Assembly: GCA_028532985.1 (NCBI GenBank)
Contig: JANCIK010000009.1
Location: forward strand, 930,001-994,000
Origin: Stropharia rugosoannulata
Taxonomy: Eukaryota > Basidiomycota > Agaricomycetes > Agaricales > Strophariaceae
Direction: 5' to 3'
Length of the DNA stretch: 64,000 nt
How positions within the stretch are numbered: position 1 is the first letter of the stretch; each line of letters starts with the position of its first letter. The notes under the pieces are model-generated. The model was not told the DNA's origin. It did not search any database and saw only the letters and a list, made by a program, of their open reading frames with translations. Of the stretch, positions 62,818 to 64,000 are shown piece by piece. Position numbers and translations under genes: made by a program.

Positions 62818-63837
62818 ATGTTGCGGGGCACGGTCCGCACGAGAGCGCGCTGTTTGTTCCGGAAGGCAAAACCAATCAACCAAACTTTTCCGGAAGCGAC
62901 TGTCGCGCTAAACGGCACGCCTGGTCTGCTAGTACTTGCCTCAAATATGTCTGCGCAGGTCGTCCCCACATTCTCGAGGCATTCTCTGACGCGCTTCCAG
63001 CGGGCGCCAAAAATCCATCGCAAGCTCAGGCGGCATCCAAAATCCGGCCTTCCCAGCCCCCATGTCAAAATCGTGACACGCGAATTCGCCCCATGCCGCC
63101 TGGAGGACCACTATAACACGACGCTGCGGGACGACCTCATGTACATGACATACAAGCATGAAGCCGGCGAGCGCGCAGAGCCCCGCCAGATACGCCTCAA
63201 ATTCGATCCGGAGGACCCGTACTCGAAATACCGACACAACCCGCCCGTCGGCGGTTCGCAGTTCTACGAAAAGCCCGCACCCCCGTCTACGGATGACAAT
63301 GTCGTGCGTCTGGAGAAAATTCAACTGCATACGATGGTGAAAGAGGCGGTTGCGAACAAGTCGCAGCTGCTGAGCGCGCTGATGCAGATGAAGGCGCTGA
63401 CTGGGGAGACATTCCAAGGCGGAGGACAACACGCTGTCGAAGGTGTTCAGATTGTCCGAGCGAAGAAGTCGGTCGGTGGTTGGATCCGGCCTGGAATTCC
63501 CGTGGGTGTCAAGGTCGACCTGAAGGGCCAAGCTATGTATGACTTCCTGGGTACATTGGTCGAGTTCGTGCTTCCTCGACTACGTGACTTCTCTGGCGTC
63601 GTACTTCCTCCTCAGTCCTCCTCCGTCAAGACACCAAGCTCTGTGTCTGGTGTTGTCTCTTTTGGTCTCCCTCCTAACGCCCTTGTCTTCTTCCCGCAAA
63701 TTGAAGTCAATGTCGACTCGTATCCTAAACTACACGGAATGCACATTCACTTCGTAACGAATGCTATTGGTATTGGTGCACAAGACAAGGCAAGGGCACT
63801 TGTTTCGGGATTCCAAATTCCTTTCCTTCGTCGCTAG
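62818..63837 (+). CDS. Mitochondrial large-subunit ribosomal protein uL5m
   Basis: Ribosomal protein L5 family, mitochondrial form (yeast Mrpl7), contacting 5S-like/central protuberance positions of the large subunit. Single exon of 339 residues. The N terminus (MLRGTVRTRARCLFRKAKPI) is basic and Arg-rich with few acidic residues, consistent with a mitochondrial presequence. The L5 domain follows: LEKIQLHTMVKEAVANKSQL, LMQMKALTGETFQGG, GVQIVRAKKSVGGWIRPGIP, GVKVDLKGQAMYDFLGTLVE and FVLPRLRDFSGV; a Ser/Pro-rich insertion separates this from FGLPPNALVFFPQIEVNVDS and MHIHFVTNAIG. The start is the first ATG in frame. Divergent from the amidohydrolase. Confidence 0.9.
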   Translation: MLRGTVRTRARCLFRKAKPINQTFPEATVALNGTPGLLVLASNMSAQVVPTFSRHSLTRFQRAPKIHRKLRRHPKSGLPSPHVKIVTREFAPCRLEDHYNTTLRDDLMYMTYKHEAGERAEPRQIRLKFDPEDPYSKYRHNPPVGGSQFYEKPAPPSTDDNVVRLEKIQLHTMVKEAVANKSQLLSALMQMKALTGETFQGGGQHAVEGVQIVRAKKSVGGWIRPGIPVGVKVDLKGQAMYDFLGTLVEFVLPRLRDFSGVVLPPQSSSVKTPSSVSGVVSFGLPPNALVFFPQIEVNVDSYPKLHGMHIHFVTNAIGIGAQDKARALVSGFQIPFLRR

Positions 63838-64000
63838 ATTATTGTGAGCGCTTCATATCATATATCAGCCCTTCTAGAACCCACTAACGATTTCTCGAAG
63901 GCTCTTTTCCCTTATGTCGTTATAATTCTATTACTCACAATTATCTTCTCGTAAGGCCGTGTCATCAACCCGTTACCCACAATTATTACTATTGGAGAAG

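Overview
The window reads as nuclear DNA of a filamentous basidiomycete, most likely an agaricomycete; the species cannot be fixed from the sequence. Almost every gene is cut by short introns of about 45-70 nt, genes lie on both strands with short gaps, and the families seen (GH16 glucanase with a GPI-type tail, TM198-like membrane protein, F-box/LRR protein, microsomal-type epoxide hydrolases, hexose-transporter-like MFS protein, BUD22, tubulin cofactor D) are typical of such genomes. No rRNA, convincing tRNA, CRISPR array or intact transposon was seen. Coordinates and splice sites were derived by hand from reading frame, GT/AG (or GC/AG) signals and family resemblance.

Layout. 0.7-11 kb: GH16 beta-glucanase (+), TM198-like membrane protein (-), a GNAT acetyltransferase broken by one in-frame stop (+), F-box protein (-), 40S ribosomal protein S19 (+) and a peroxiredoxin Q/BCP (+). 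12.2-20.5 kb: three related epoxide hydrolases (-) with a nitronate monooxygenase (+) between the second and third, a plausible detoxification/catabolism cluster. 22.4-28.2 kb: PP2C phosphatase (-) and MFS sugar transporter (-). 30.3-40.7 kb: a small Cys-rich orphan (+), BUD22 (-), tubulin-folding cofactor D (+) and V-ATPase subunit B (+). 40.7-59.4 kb: a very gene-poor, microsatellite-rich, often GC-rich stretch holding one confident gene, a huge low-complexity TCP11/SOK1-family protein (48.5-53.9 kb), plus one unrecognised possible gene. 59.4-64 kb: scavenger decapping enzyme DcpS (+), a cytosine-deaminase-like amidohydrolase (-), a doubtful small ORF (-) and mitochondrial ribosomal protein uL5m (+).

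Most genes are housekeeping (translation, RNA decay, ribosome biogenesis, tubulin folding, vacuolar acidification) and show no operon-like logic. The epoxide hydrolase/nitronate monooxygenase block is the only functional cluster: two of its members share sequence, gene structure and a 25-nt promoter element. The most unusual points are four frame-supported GC-AG introns (two in the V-ATPase gene), a PP2C gene whose first exon holds only the start codon, the nonsense codon in the GNAT gene, the conserved box upstream of two epoxide hydrolases, and the 18.7-kb repeat-laden island around the TCP11/SOK1 gene. I did not find a clearly new molecular system.
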